Below are positions 13,821 to 21,735 of a stretch of 52,489 nucleotides of DNA, piece after piece. Source of the stretch: Glycomyces sambucus (lineage in GTDB: Bacteria > Actinomycetota > Actinomycetes > Mycobacteriales > Micromonosporaceae). Made by a program: the position numbers and the translations under genes. The DNA lies in assembly GCF_900102815.1 (NCBI RefSeq), contig NZ_FNGF01000012.1:1-52489 (forward strand). The letters run 5' to 3'. The notes beneath the pieces are model-generated. The model made no database searches, was not told the DNA's origin, and was given only the letters and a program-made list of their open reading frames with translations. Within the stretch, counting starts at the first letter, position 1. The number at the start of each line of letters is the position of its first letter.

Positions 13821-13932
13821 TAGATGGGTCGAAGTTTTCTCTGGAAGGGTTCGTTCCCGCCCCCGAGGTCGGGTGTTTCGGCACGTGGGAGCCCCCGCTT
13901 GCAACGATGCCCGACGGGTCCGACACTCGTCG

Positions 13933-14009
13933 GAGGCGGGAGGCGGGAGGCGGGAGGCGGGAGGCGGGAGGCGGGAGGCGGGAGGCGGGAGGCGGGAGGC
14001 GGGAGGCCG
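13933..14009. repeat. Tandem repeat, 7 bp x 10 plus one variant
   Basis: Ten perfect copies of GAGGCGG (13933-14002) and one altered copy (GAGGCCG), between the NmrA-like promoter and the 3' end of the response-regulator gene, stopping 5 bases before that gene's stop codon. No spacers. The rest of 13821-13932 shows no gene. Confidence 0.95.
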
Positions 14010-14013
14010 CTCC

Positions 14014-14688
14014 TCATGACTCCCGCGGGTCTCCTGCCGTGACCAGGCCCGTCTCGTAGGCGCAGACCACCGCCTGCGCGCGATCGCGGAGTTCGAGCTT
14101 GGCGAAGACCTTGCCGACGTGCGTCTTCACCGTCTGCTCGGAGACGAACAGGGCCGCCGCGATCTCCGGGTTCGACAGGCCCCGCGCGATCAGGCGCAGG
14201 ACCTCCTCCTCCCGCGGGGTGAGCACGTCGAGCCGCGCCGAGCGCCGCAGCGCCGGCCGGGCCTTGAAGCACTCCTCGATGAGCCGCCGCGTCACCGACG
14301 GCGCCAGCAGCGCGTCCCCGGCGGCGACGATCCGGACCGCGGCGATGAGGTCGCCGGGCGGCGCGTCCTTGAGCAGGAACCCGCTGGCGCCCATGCGAAG
14401 CGCTTCGTACACGTAGTCGTCGATGTCGAACGTCGTGAGCATGAGCACCCGCGGCCGCCGCGCCTCCGGCGCCGACAGGATGCGCTTGGCCGCCTCCAGG
14501 CCGTCCATGGTCGGCATCCGCACGTCCATGAGCACCACGTCGGGCCGCAGCCGGGTCGTCTCGGTGACCGCCGCGACCCCGTCCGGGGCGTCGCCGACGA
14601 CGTCGATGTCCTCCTGGGCGTTCAGGAGCGCGGCGAACCCCGCGCGGACCATGGCCTGGTCGTCTGCGATGAGCACCTTGATCGTCAC
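14014..14688 (-). CDS. NarL/LuxR-type response regulator
   Basis: Two-domain regulator of 224 aa. Receiver domain 1-120 with acidic pair D9/D10, phospho-acceptor Asp55 (VVLMDVRMP), Thr/Lys of the switch (MLTTFD, LLKDAPP). LuxR-type HTH at about 152-214 (LTPREEEVLRLIARGLSNPEIA ... VKTHV). Phosphorylated by the kinase encoded just upstream; the two genes overlap by 4 bases (ATGA), so they are translated together. The targets are not evident; the divergently placed DUF998 gene is one candidate. Confidence 0.95.
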   Translation of the reverse strand: MTIKVLIADDQAMVRAGFAALLNAQEDIDVVGDAPDGVAAVTETTRLRPDVVLMDVRMPTMDGLEAAKRILSAPEARRPRVLMLTTFDIDDYVYEALRMGASGFLLKDAPPGDLIAAVRIVAAGDALLAPSVTRRLIEECFKARPALRRSARLDVLTPREEEVLRLIARGLSNPEIAAALFVSEQTVKTHVGKVFAKLELRDRAQAVVCAYETGLVTAGDPRES

Positions 14689-15977
14689 ACGGACTCCTCA
14701 GCGTTCGAACGGATCGGCAGCACCGCGCGGACGCGGAACCCGCCCTCGGGCGTCGGCCCGGTCTCCAGGGCGCCGCCGTCGAGCGCGACCCGCTCGCCCA
14801 TGCCGACCAGGCCCAGGCCCGAACCCTCCTGGCCCGGCGGGACCGGGCCGGGCGGCGGCCCGTTCACCACCGTAACCACCACCGTCCCGTCCGATGCGGC
14901 CACCGAGGCGTCGACGTGTGCGCCGGGGGCGTGCCGAACCACGTTGCTCAGAGCCTCCTGGACCACGCGGAACACGGTGAGCGCCACCGTCTCCGGCAGG
15001 TCCGGGGGCAGATCGCCGATGACCAGGTCCACGGGGGTCCCGGCCCGGTTCACCGACTCCGCGAGGCCGTGCAGGGCCTCGGGCCCCGGCTGCGGGGCGC
15101 GGGCGCCCGCCTCGTCCTCGCTGCGGAGCACGCCCAGCAGCCGCCGCATCTCCGCGAGCGATTCGCGGGCCTGGCCGCTGATCGAGCGGAACTCCTCCTT
15201 GACGTCCTCGCCGAGCCCGGCGAGCCGGTACTCCGCGGTCGAGGACTGGACCGCGATCACCGACATGTGGTGCGCGACGATGTCGTGCAGCTCCCGCGCG
15301 ATCCTGGTGCGCTCCTCCAGGAGCCGCCGGCGCTGGCGCTCCTCCTCGGCGACCCGCTCCTCCTCGGCGACCCGGGCGCGGCCCTGCTGCCAGATGCGGA
15401 CCGTCACGCCCACCAGGAGCGCGAACGCGCCGAGCAGCGCCCCGAGCGTCAGGTTCTCCACCGCCGGGTTGTCGTTCGTGAACCGGTTGTAGGACAAGAC
15501 GATCCGGTCAGAGTTGACCGCCCACACCACCCAGGTCCCGGCCGCCGTGTACCCGCTCCACGCGAGGACCCCGATCCAGGCCAGGCGGTCGCGGCCGAGC
15601 GCGAACAGCGCCACGAGCAGCGCGAACAGGGTCGGCACGGTCAGCGGCCAGGGCTCCCAGCCGCTGACGTCGCCGAGCCAGGCGACCGCGGCGAACACGC
15701 CCATCGCCAGCAGCCACGCCTCGACCGGCCGGTACCGCGCCAGGACCACGGCCGCCCCGGTCGCGACCGCGATCAGCATCGGGGCGCCGATGTCGTAGTT
15801 CGTGCGCAGCAGCTGGTTCTGCGTCCCGAACACGACCAGCGCGAACGGCACCGACCCGGGACCGACCAGCGCGAGCACGAGCATGAGGCCCCAGCGTCGG
15901 CTGCCCGGCGCCACGGGGACCAGATGCCCGATCACCCGGCGGACGGGATGCGGTCGTTGCGCGGTCTCGGCGGTCAC
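14685..15977 (-). CDS. Sensor histidine kinase (HisKA_3 family)
   Basis: Membrane histidine kinase of about 430 aa. The N-terminal 190 residues contain five or six hydrophobic segments (sensor region), followed by a coiled coil (VAEEERVAEEERQRRRLLEE), the HisKA_3 dimerisation helix with phospho-accepting His231 (ARELHDIVAHHMS) and a C-terminal HATPase_c domain (EALSNVVRHA, GSGLGLVGM). Start chosen at GTG 15977 because upstream residues look non-coding; an in-frame ATG lies at 16073. It pairs with the response regulator encoded next in the operon. The signal is unknown. Confidence 0.92.
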   Translation of the reverse strand: MTAETAQRPHPVRRVIGHLVPVAPGSRRWGLMLVLALVGPGSVPFALVVFGTQNQLLRTNYDIGAPMLIAVATGAAVVLARYRPVEAWLLAMGVFAAVAWLGDVSGWEPWPLTVPTLFALLVALFALGRDRLAWIGVLAWSGYTAAGTWVVWAVNSDRIVLSYNRFTNDNPAVENLTLGALLGAFALLVGVTVRIWQQGRARVAEEERVAEEERQRRRLLEERTRIARELHDIVAHHMSVIAVQSSTAEYRLAGLGEDVKEEFRSISGQARESLAEMRRLLGVLRSEDEAGARAPQPGPEALHGLAESVNRAGTPVDLVIGDLPPDLPETVALTVFRVVQEALSNVVRHAPGAHVDASVAASDGTVVVTVVNGPPPGPVPPGQEGSGLGLVGMGERVALDGGALETGPTPEGGFRVRAVLPIRSNAEESV

Positions 15978-16120
15978 GGGACTACCGTATGCCGCCCGGG
16001 ACCTGCGCGCCCTCACTCCCCGGTACGGGTCCGGCGGGGCCGTCTCACCCCTGGGTACGAGGCCCGATTCCACGCCTCGGCTTGAGGGAAGGGGACTTCC
16101 CGGAACCTACCGTTCGGCGC

Positions 16121-16999
16121 ATGAACCACGACTTCTTCCGAAGCCGCGCAGCCGAAGTGACCGCGATTGCCGGCGTCGCCGCCGCGCAGGCCGGCTTCGC
16201 GGTGATGCACCTGACGCAGTCCGACGCGGTCGACCCGGTCGCGATCCCGGTCTCGGCGTACGCGGTGACCTGGCCGGGCGTCCTCCTGTTCCCCGCCTCG
16301 GTCCTGGCGCTGGCGGCGGCGTGCGCGGTCCTGGCCGGGCGGGGCGTGGGCCTTGCCCGCGACGGCTTCATCCGCTTCCTCCTCGGCGGCACCGCGCTCA
16401 TGCTCGTGTGCGCGGCGGTGTTCCGCACCGGCACGCCCGAGTCGGGCCTGACCTGGTGGGCGCAGATCCACCGCTACACCGCCGGGGCGGCGTTCGTGCT
16501 GCTCACGGTGGTTGCGGCGCTGTGCGCGATCCGGATGCGGCAGGCCGAGGCGCCCGCGTGGGTGCGGCACGGGACGTGGTGGGCGACGGCGCTCTCGGTG
16601 GCGACGTTCGCGACCACGACCGTGAACACGTTCCTCCCCGGGTTCCTCGACGGCGGCGACTGGCGCGGCATCCCGCAGCGGGTGCTGCTGGTGGTCCTGT
16701 CGACGCTGCTGTGGTTCCTGGTCGCGAACTCGATCCGGGCGGCCGTGCCGGTGGCGGCGCCGGTAGCGGGGTTGGTGGCGCAGCCGGGCACGGTGCCGAG
16801 CATCGGTTCGGCCGCGGTGGCGGCCGCTGAGCGGGTGACCACGCCGGCCGCGCTGAGGACCGTCGAGCGGGCGACTGCCGGACCGGTGCCAGTGAATGTG
16901 CTGGCCCTCGGAACCGGACCGGTCGGCGCGCCCGAGTTCGCAGCATCGACGGCGCGGGCGGCGGACGCCACCCGCACCCTCGCCGAGGCCCGGCAGTGA
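16121..16999 (+). CDS. DUF998 family membrane protein
   Basis: Integral membrane protein of 292 aa. About six hydrophobic segments lie within residues 13-205, with the pattern typical of DUF998 (TWWAQIHRYTAGAAFVLL, VVLSTLLWFLVANSIRA). Residues about 215-292 are an Ala/Val/Pro-rich tail, probably disordered and cytosolic. Function unknown. ATG 16121 was chosen because the membrane-protein pattern begins there; the ribosome binding site is weak. Divergent from the two-component system, whose start lies 143 bases away. A 50-codon frame overlaps its stop codon. Confidence 0.8.
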   Translation: MNHDFFRSRAAEVTAIAGVAAAQAGFAVMHLTQSDAVDPVAIPVSAYAVTWPGVLLFPASVLALAAACAVLAGRGVGLARDGFIRFLLGGTALMLVCAAVFRTGTPESGLTWWAQIHRYTAGAAFVLLTVVAALCAIRMRQAEAPAWVRHGTWWATALSVATFATTTVNTFLPGFLDGGDWRGIPQRVLLVVLSTLLWFLVANSIRAAVPVAAPVAGLVAQPGTVPSIGSAAVAAAERVTTPAALRTVERATAGPVPVNVLALGTGPVGAPEFAASTARAADATRTLAEARQ

Positions 17000-17147
17000 A
17001 GGCCCCCAAGGGAATCCGGGCCCGCCTCGCGCGGGCCCGGCTCGCCCTGGGCGGGTGCCGTGAACTGCGGCGGGCCCGCGAGGAGTTCGCGTTCTTCACG
17101 CCCGTGGACGAATCGACCGAGGCCCCGTCCTTCGGGAGCTGGCTATA
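16996..17147 (+). CDS. Possible small protein (50 aa), coupled to DUF998 gene
   Basis: A GTG at 16996 overlaps the TGA of the DUF998 gene by four bases (GTGA) and opens a 50-codon frame, ending at TAG 17145-17147, nine bases before the nitrilase ATG. More than 90% of its codons end in G or C, as in the real genes here. The N-terminal half is Arg-rich and basic (KAPKGIRARLARARLALGG), the C-terminal half acidic (EEFAFFTPVDESTEAPSFG). No family recognised. Against it: a 10-bp hairpin (CCGGGCCCGC / GCGGGCCCGG, 17016-17040) lies inside, which could instead be the terminator of the DUF998 gene. Confidence 0.45.
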
Positions 17148-17156
17148 GTCGCAGCC

Positions 17157-17864
17157 ATGGACGCACCTCGCCCGCCCCTGTCGATCGCGCTCGCCCAACC
17201 CGACCTGCGCCCCGGAGACGTGGCCGGGAACGCCGCCGCCCACGCGGCGGCGATCCGCGCCGCGGACGCCCGCGTCGTGGTCTTCCCCGAGCTGTCGCTC
17301 TCCTCGTACGCGATGGCCGCGCCGACCGTCGACCTCACCGACCCGGCGCTGGCTGAAATCACCGCGGCCTGCGCCGACACCGGGAGCATCGCCCTCGCGG
17401 GCGCGCCGCTCCTGGAGGACGGCCGCGAGCACATCGCGACGGTCCGCTTCGACGCCGACGGCCCGGTCCCGGTGTACCGCAAGATGTTCCCCGGCGGCGA
17501 CGAGCCCGAACGCTTCGCGGCGGGGCCCGGTCCGGCCGTGCTGGAGGTCGACGGCTGGCGCCTCGGCCTCGCCGTCTGCCGCGACTGCAAGCTCGACGCC
17601 CACATCGAGGCGACCGCCGCGCTCGGCATCGACGCGTACGTGGGCGGGAACCTCCACGACCCGGAGGGCGCCGCCGTCCGCGACGCCCGGATGCCGAAAC
17701 TCGCGGCCGAGTACGGCGTGTGGGTCGCACTGAGCTGCTTCGCCGGTCCGGGCAGCGACTACCCGGTCGCCTCGGGCGGCTCGGCGGTCTGGGCCCCGGA
17801 CGGGTCCCTCGTCGCGCAGGCCGACGACGAACCGGGCCGGATCGTGCGGGCCGAGCTGCGCTGA
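17157..17864 (+). CDS. Carbon-nitrogen hydrolase (nitrilase superfamily)
   Basis: Cytosolic hydrolase of 235 aa acting on nitrile or amide C-N bonds. The catalytic Glu-Lys-Cys triad is visible: Glu45 (VVFPELSLSSY), Lys109 (VYRKMFP) and Cys141 (GLAVCRDCKLD). The protein is short for the superfamily (usually 260-300 aa), with a compact C-terminus, but the core appears complete. The substrate cannot be told; omega-amidase-like or N-carbamoyl hydrolase activities are possible. It starts with ATG; a GGAG lies about 20 bases upstream, which is too far, so translation may be coupled to the small frame ahead of it. Confidence 0.87.
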   Translation: MDAPRPPLSIALAQPDLRPGDVAGNAAAHAAAIRAADARVVVFPELSLSSYAMAAPTVDLTDPALAEITAACADTGSIALAGAPLLEDGREHIATVRFDADGPVPVYRKMFPGGDEPERFAAGPGPAVLEVDGWRLGLAVCRDCKLDAHIEATAALGIDAYVGGNLHDPEGAAVRDARMPKLAAEYGVWVALSCFAGPGSDYPVASGGSAVWAPDGSLVAQADDEPGRIVRAELR

Positions 17865-17877
17865 GCCGCGAGCGGGA

Positions 17878-17901
17878 CGGGCCCGACCTCCGCCGGGCCC
17901 G
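17878..17901. terminator. Hairpin between convergent genes
   Basis: 8-bp stem CGGGCCCG / CGGGCCCG with loop ACCTCCGC, between the nitrilase gene (+) and the small ESX-like gene (-). Confidence 0.55.
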
Positions 17902-17912
17902 CGCTCCTCGCG

Positions 17913-18173
17913 TCAGATGGTGTTCGCGTACTGCTCCAGTGAGTCCGAACCGCTCTGGAAGAGCGTGACGGCCTCGTCGAGCCGGTCCTTCGCCTGGCGC
18001 CACTGCGACAGCGCCTCGCCGGGCAGGGCGCTGGCGGTGTCCTGGGTGGCGGCGGTGCCGGCCCCGATGGCGCCGTCGGCCTGGTCGTGAGCGCCGCCGA
18101 CGGCGCCCATGGCCTCCTGCACCTGCTCGATCGCGCCTTGGATCTGGGCCTTGATCTCGGCCGGGCTCGACAT
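17913..18173 (-). CDS. Small helical ESX/WXG100-like protein
   Basis: Protein of 86 aa, predicted as two long helices around a Gly/Ala-rich turn (GAIGAGTAATQD), with Trp58 in SQWRQAKDRLDEAV. Size and pattern resemble WXG100/ESX-type secreted proteins or the helical pre-domain of actinobacterial toxins, but the W-x-G turn is absent and no ESX secretion genes are near, so the assignment is tentative. The start is certain: ATG 18173 follows GAGAGGAGAG. It is divergent from the TetR gene at 18315, about 140 bases away. Confidence 0.75.
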   Translation of the reverse strand: MSSPAEIKAQIQGAIEQVQEAMGAVGGAHDQADGAIGAGTAATQDTASALPGEALSQWRQAKDRLDEAVTLFQSGSDSLEQYANTI

Positions 18174-18314
18174 GGCTCTCCTCTCGACGACTGCACTGTC
18201 GCCGTCCACCGTAGAGCCCCGGCCGCCCTGGATCAGGCTGCGGCGCGGACGAGTTCGGGCCCGGCGTCCGATGCGTGAGGACACCGCCCCCGACTTCCCC
18301 GTACGGTGGCGGAC

Positions 18315-19211
18315 ATGAGCACCAGCACCAGGGCCACGCGGGTCGCCGCGACCCGCGATGCCATCATCACCACCGCCGAGCGGCTCTTCGCCGAGCACGG
18401 TGTCGCCGCCGTCTCCAACCGGCAGATCTCCGAGGCCGCCGGGCAGGGCAACAACACCGCCGTCGGCTACCACTTCGGGACCAAGGGCGATCTGGTCCGG
18501 GCGATCGTCGAGCGGCACCTCGCCCGCATCGAGGCGGCCCGGATCGAGCGGATCGCGGCCCTGCCGGACGAACCCGGGCTGCGCGAGTGGGTCGAGTGCT
18601 TCGTCATGCCCACCATCGACCACCTCGGGACCCTCGGCGAGCGGACCTGGTTCGCGCGCTTCGCCGCCCAGGTCCTCGCCGAGCCCTCGACGCGCGAAGT
18701 CATCGCCGACCAGGCGATGGGCGCGCCCTCGCTCCGGCAGGTCACCGCCGGCCTCGACCGGTGCCTGCCCGACCTGCCCGCCGAGGTCCTCAGCGAGCGC
18801 AAGGAGATGGTCGCCCAGCTCGCCGTGGTGGTCCCCGCCGTCCGCGAGGCCCGCCTCGCCGCCGGCGCGTCGACCGCCAGGGACACCTGGCACGAGGCCG
18901 GCCTCGGCCTGGTCGACGCCATCGTCGGCCTCTACGAAGCCGAGTACACGGGACCGAGGGAGTTACCTGCGGGGAGCGTTGACGAGGTCGAGCACTGCGG
19001 TGAATGCTCATGCGCGCTGGTCATCCACGGTCGGTTCGAGTGTGCCAATGTCGCGATGCAACCAGTCCGTGTCATTGATCCGACAATCGAATCCGGTGGC
19101 GCCCGCCTCGATTTCGCCAGCGGTGAGGGCGACACCACGCCCCGGATCCGCGAGCACGTCTGGCAGCACCCACCACTTCGAAGGCTCGATGATCGTCTAC
19201 ACCCGCGGTGA
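18315..19211 (+). CDS. TetR family regulator with abnormal C-terminal extension
   Basis: Residues 10-60 form a TetR HTH (ITTAERLFAEHGVAAVSNRQ ... GYHFGTKGDLV), and up to about residue 215 it looks like an ordinary ligand-binding domain ending in VDAIVGLYEAEYTG. A usual protein would stop there. Instead the frame continues about 85 residues (to 19211) with a Cys/His-rich, lower-GC3 tail (HCGECSCALVIHG) that overlaps remnants of other genes in other frames. I infer that the original stop was lost by a deletion or insertion near 18960. ATG 18315 is preferred; GTG 18306 is possible. The regulator may still be functional. Confidence 0.75.
   Translation: MSTSTRATRVAATRDAIITTAERLFAEHGVAAVSNRQISEAAGQGNNTAVGYHFGTKGDLVRAIVERHLARIEAARIERIAALPDEPGLREWVECFVMPTIDHLGTLGERTWFARFAAQVLAEPSTREVIADQAMGAPSLRQVTAGLDRCLPDLPAEVLSERKEMVAQLAVVVPAVREARLAAGASTARDTWHEAGLGLVDAIVGLYEAEYTGPRELPAGSVDEVEHCGECSCALVIHGRFECANVAMQPVRVIDPTIESGGARLDFASGEGDTTPRIREHVWQHPPLRRLDDRLHPR
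19008..19169 (-). pseudogene. Possible remnant of an unknown reverse-strand gene
   Basis: On the minus strand an open stretch reads VLPDVLADPGRGVALTAGE and continues GATGFDCRINDTDWLHRDIG to a TGA at 19008-19010, about 53 codons. It reads like real protein (balanced residues, moderate GC3), extends slightly further upstream to an in-frame TAG, and has no ribosome binding site. It lies within the abnormal tail of the TetR gene. I do not recognise the family; it may be chance. Confidence 0.25.
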
Positions 19212-19266
19212 GTGGGAAGCCTTCCTCGCCGGGGCCAAGGACGGCGAATTCGACTTCACCGAGTAG
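19186..19266 (+). pseudogene. DUF397 gene remnant (C-terminal 25 aa)
   Basis: The frame ending at TAG 19264 encodes MIVYTRGEWEAFLAGAKDGE followed by FDFTE. This is the typical end of DUF397 proteins (W/F-T-x-x-E-W-x-A-F-L-x-G-x-K-D-G-E-F-D), small actinobacterial proteins usually paired with an XRE regulator. The expected front half (W-R-K-S-S ... C-V-E-V-A ... R-D-S-K) is missing, so it is a 3' fragment. Upstream sequence belongs to a different piece of the mosaic. Regulator partner not present. Confidence 0.6.
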
Positions 19267-19426
19267 CCGCACATCGGCCGATCCGGTGGTGCAGCCGATC
19301 GGCGGGACCGCACATCAGGGCGGCGGCGCCTAGAATCAGGCGAGTCCCCTCTACCCAAAACTGAAAGCCCCTGCCGCCCATGCACAAGCCCATATTCCCG
19401 TCGCCTGCCCGCAAAGCGGCGGAAGC

Positions 19427-20143
19427 GTGACGACACTTCGCGAATTCGCGCCCTACATCGGGATCGCCCTCTTCGTGATAGCGATCGGTGCGGTGTTCGT
19501 CCGCTTCAAGTTCGCGGACTCGGTGCCGCGCAGCGTGCCCGTGGCGGTCTTCGCCGCCGCGTCGCTCGCCTTCCTCCTGACGGGAGCCGGTCTGCGGCTG
19601 CACGAGCAGCACGTGCTGAACCGCCCGCTGACCGTCGGGGACATCGTCCGCCCCGCACTCGAGGGCGAGCTGCCCACCGATGCGACCGTCGAATCCTTCC
19701 AGGCCCGACTCGATTCGCTGGGCTTGGCGTGGTCGAGCGGCGACACACTTCTCGTCGACCGGCCGAGCGACCTGCTGATCTTCGACGACGAGTTCAGCGG
19801 CTACATCGAAGGGCGGGCCGAGCGCGATGAGGTCCGGCTCACCGCCGCCATCGGGTTCGAGGGCACGGCGATCTCCTGGTTCACCTGCCACACCAGCGGA
19901 ACCGGTGATCCCGACTTCGTGGTCTTCTACTTCCAGATGTGCCTGTCCGCCGCGGAGATCGACATCCCTGCGGTCAGTGCCGATTGGGTCGACTCTGCGG
20001 TGCGGTCGCCCGGAACGGTGATCGGCGGGTTCGATGTGGAACTCGCCCGGTCCTGCCCTGTGGCCTTGTCGGTCGTGTCCGTCGACGGGACTCCCGGATG
20101 GATCGAATCGCAACTGACCATCTCGAAAGGACAGGTCTGCTGA
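19427..20143 (+). CDS. Hypothetical membrane-anchored protein, 238 aa
   Basis: No family recognised. Two hydrophobic segments near the N-terminus (about 8-26 and 39-56) are followed by a largely soluble domain of about 180 residues with three Cys, probably outside the membrane. GTG 19427 with GGAAG just upstream. The stop (TGA, 20141-20143) overlaps the ATG of the next gene by one base, so the two membrane proteins are translated together and probably work together. Confidence 0.75.
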   Translation: MTTLREFAPYIGIALFVIAIGAVFVRFKFADSVPRSVPVAVFAAASLAFLLTGAGLRLHEQHVLNRPLTVGDIVRPALEGELPTDATVESFQARLDSLGLAWSSGDTLLVDRPSDLLIFDDEFSGYIEGRAERDEVRLTAAIGFEGTAISWFTCHTSGTGDPDFVVFYFQMCLSAAEIDIPAVSADWVDSAVRSPGTVIGGFDVELARSCPVALSVVSVDGTPGWIESQLTISKGQVC

Positions 20144-20961
20144 TGGACGGCATGGTGGGTACAGGACTGCGCCGCTTCGGGCCGCTCTGCCTGTGGAGTT
20201 CGGCGGTCGTCGTCGCCATGTACCCGAACCTCCTGCTCATCGTCTGGCTCGACGACAGCGGATCGGAGATGATGCGCTGGTGGTCGAGGGGCTTGATCTA
20301 CCTCGAAGTGGCTGCGCTCTTCCTCGCCTTCGTCTCCCGGAAAAGGTTGGCCGATGGCCTTTCCGAGACAGCGGGCTCTGGAAGGCGATGGCCCGGCATC
20401 GAGCCGAGCTTCGAGGTCATCGTGGTGCTCCAACCACTCGTCTGCCTCCTCGCCACCATGCAGTCGCTGGACTTGGTGAGAAGCAACGGACTCGGGGCCG
20501 GCACGATCTCCTACCTCGCGATGTGGGCCGTCTTCCAGTTGCTCCCGTGGACGCTCTTCTTCAAGAACCGGACACCGAAGCCGTTGCCGCCCCGCCCCGG
20601 CGCCAGCGGATCGGACTCCCTGCGGCTATGGCATGTCAGCGACCGTGAAGACGACTCCGACCGGGTCGAGGTCGCGGTGCGAGTGGAAGAACCGCTCAGC
20701 ATCGCCGAAGTCCTGGGCACGGCCTTGCGGTATCAGGTGCTCCCCGCGGTGCCGGGCGGCACCCGGCGTTGGACCGTGCTCGTGGACGGTGCGCCCATGG
20801 GAGAACTGACCCAGACCTGGCAGCATCCGCGCTGGTGGCGGGAGATCGAGTGGGCGGACGAGGTCAGCCCTTCCGCCCTCTTCAAGGGCGAACGCATCGA
20901 GTTCCGGGCGGCTCCCGCCGGTCAGCAGCGGCGCAGGACTGCCTCGACTACCGGGAGGTAG
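20143..20961 (+). CDS. Hypothetical membrane protein, 272 aa
   Basis: No family recognised. Four hydrophobic segments within residues 12-140 (SSAVVVAMYPNLLLIVWL, IYLEVAALFLAFV, VIVVLQPLVCLLATM, LAMWAVFQLLPWTLFF) and a cytosolic C-terminal domain of about 120 residues rich in Trp and acidic residues. ATG 20143 has AAAGGACAGG upstream. Its last 40 bases overlap the 3' end of the convergent kinase-like gene, so the last residues of one of the two are uncertain. Confidence 0.72.
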   Translation: MDGMVGTGLRRFGPLCLWSSAVVVAMYPNLLLIVWLDDSGSEMMRWWSRGLIYLEVAALFLAFVSRKRLADGLSETAGSGRRWPGIEPSFEVIVVLQPLVCLLATMQSLDLVRSNGLGAGTISYLAMWAVFQLLPWTLFFKNRTPKPLPPRPGASGSDSLRLWHVSDREDDSDRVEVAVRVEEPLSIAEVLGTALRYQVLPAVPGGTRRWTVLVDGAPMGELTQTWQHPRWWREIEWADEVSPSALFKGERIEFRAAPAGQQRRRTASTTGR

Positions 20962-21695
20962 GCGGGGTGGGGCTCGTGCCGGCCGGCGTGCTGGTCGGTG
21001 ATCATGCGGTACAGCAAGGCGCGCAGGGTCATCTGGGGCCAGGCTGCGAGGTGCGCCCACTGGTCGAGGACCGATTCGTCGGCGCCGTTCCAGCACATGG
21101 CGTCGATCGCGATGACGGCCGCCGCCCATGAGGCCGGGCGCCAGTAGGGCGGCCAGTCGATGATCGCGGGTGGGAGGCCGGGCTCGTAGAGGACGTTGCC
21201 GAGGAGGTCGCCGTGGACCAGTTGATGGGGGAGATGCACGGGGAGCCGGGCTTCGGCGAGCTCCTGAATTCGGGGGTCGTCGGGGCGCAGGTCGAGGTTC
21301 CAGGAGTCGTTGTCGGCCCTTGACCACCAGTCGTCCCTGGTGTCGAGGAAGTCGGGGCGGGGGAGATCGGCGAGGGCGGCGTGGAACGCCGCTCCCACCT
21401 CGATCGCGTCGTTCCATCGCTTCGGGTCCGTGGCGCCGGGGATCAGTGCTGTTGCCTCCCAGCCGTCCACGGTCCAGCTCTCGCCGGAGCGGATCGGGCG
21501 GGGCACGCGGAACTCCGCGGACTCGGGCAGCGCCGCCAGGAGGTCCGCACGCCACTGCGCCTCGGCCTTGTTCTCGACCGGCTTCAGGACGATGCCGCCG
21601 CTTCTCCAGGTGCGGCCCTGGCCGCCGTCGAGGAGTTCGGGTTCGGCGGCGGCGCCGAAGGCGTCGAGGACGTGCCGGGGCGGGCTGGTTCGCAT
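20922..21695 (-). CDS. Aminoglycoside phosphotransferase-like protein (TIGR02569 type)
   Basis: Small kinase-fold protein of 257 aa. The active-site pattern is present: VHGDLLGNVLYEPGLPPAII with catalytic Asp and Asn, then DWPPYWRPASWA with the metal-binding Asp. It most resembles the actinobacterial family TIGR02569, whose substrate is unknown; true aminoglycoside resistance is unlikely. Lysine of the nucleotide-binding strand is probably K38 (GIVLKPVENK). ATG 21695. The 3' ends of this gene and of the convergent membrane protein overlap by 40 bases. Confidence 0.8.
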   Translation of the reverse strand: MRTSPPRHVLDAFGAAAEPELLDGGQGRTWRSGGIVLKPVENKAEAQWRADLLAALPESAEFRVPRPIRSGESWTVDGWEATALIPGATDPKRWNDAIEVGAAFHAALADLPRPDFLDTRDDWWSRADNDSWNLDLRPDDPRIQELAEARLPVHLPHQLVHGDLLGNVLYEPGLPPAIIDWPPYWRPASWAAAVIAIDAMCWNGADESVLDQWAHLAAWPQMTLRALLYRMITDQHAGRHEPHPAYLPVVEAVLRRC

Positions 21696-21735
21696 CAGGC
21701 GAACCTAGCCGCGCCGGAAGGGCAGGTCAAAACGA

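Noticed and set aside
20922..20961. 40-base convergent overlap as evidence of a frameshift or sense-antisense control
   Set aside because: Short overlaps of 3' ends are common in compact actinomycete genomes and both proteins look complete.
20922..21695. Aminoglycoside resistance kinase
   Set aside because: Only the general kinase fold is shared; the protein looks like the TIGR02569 type and the context gives no hint of resistance.
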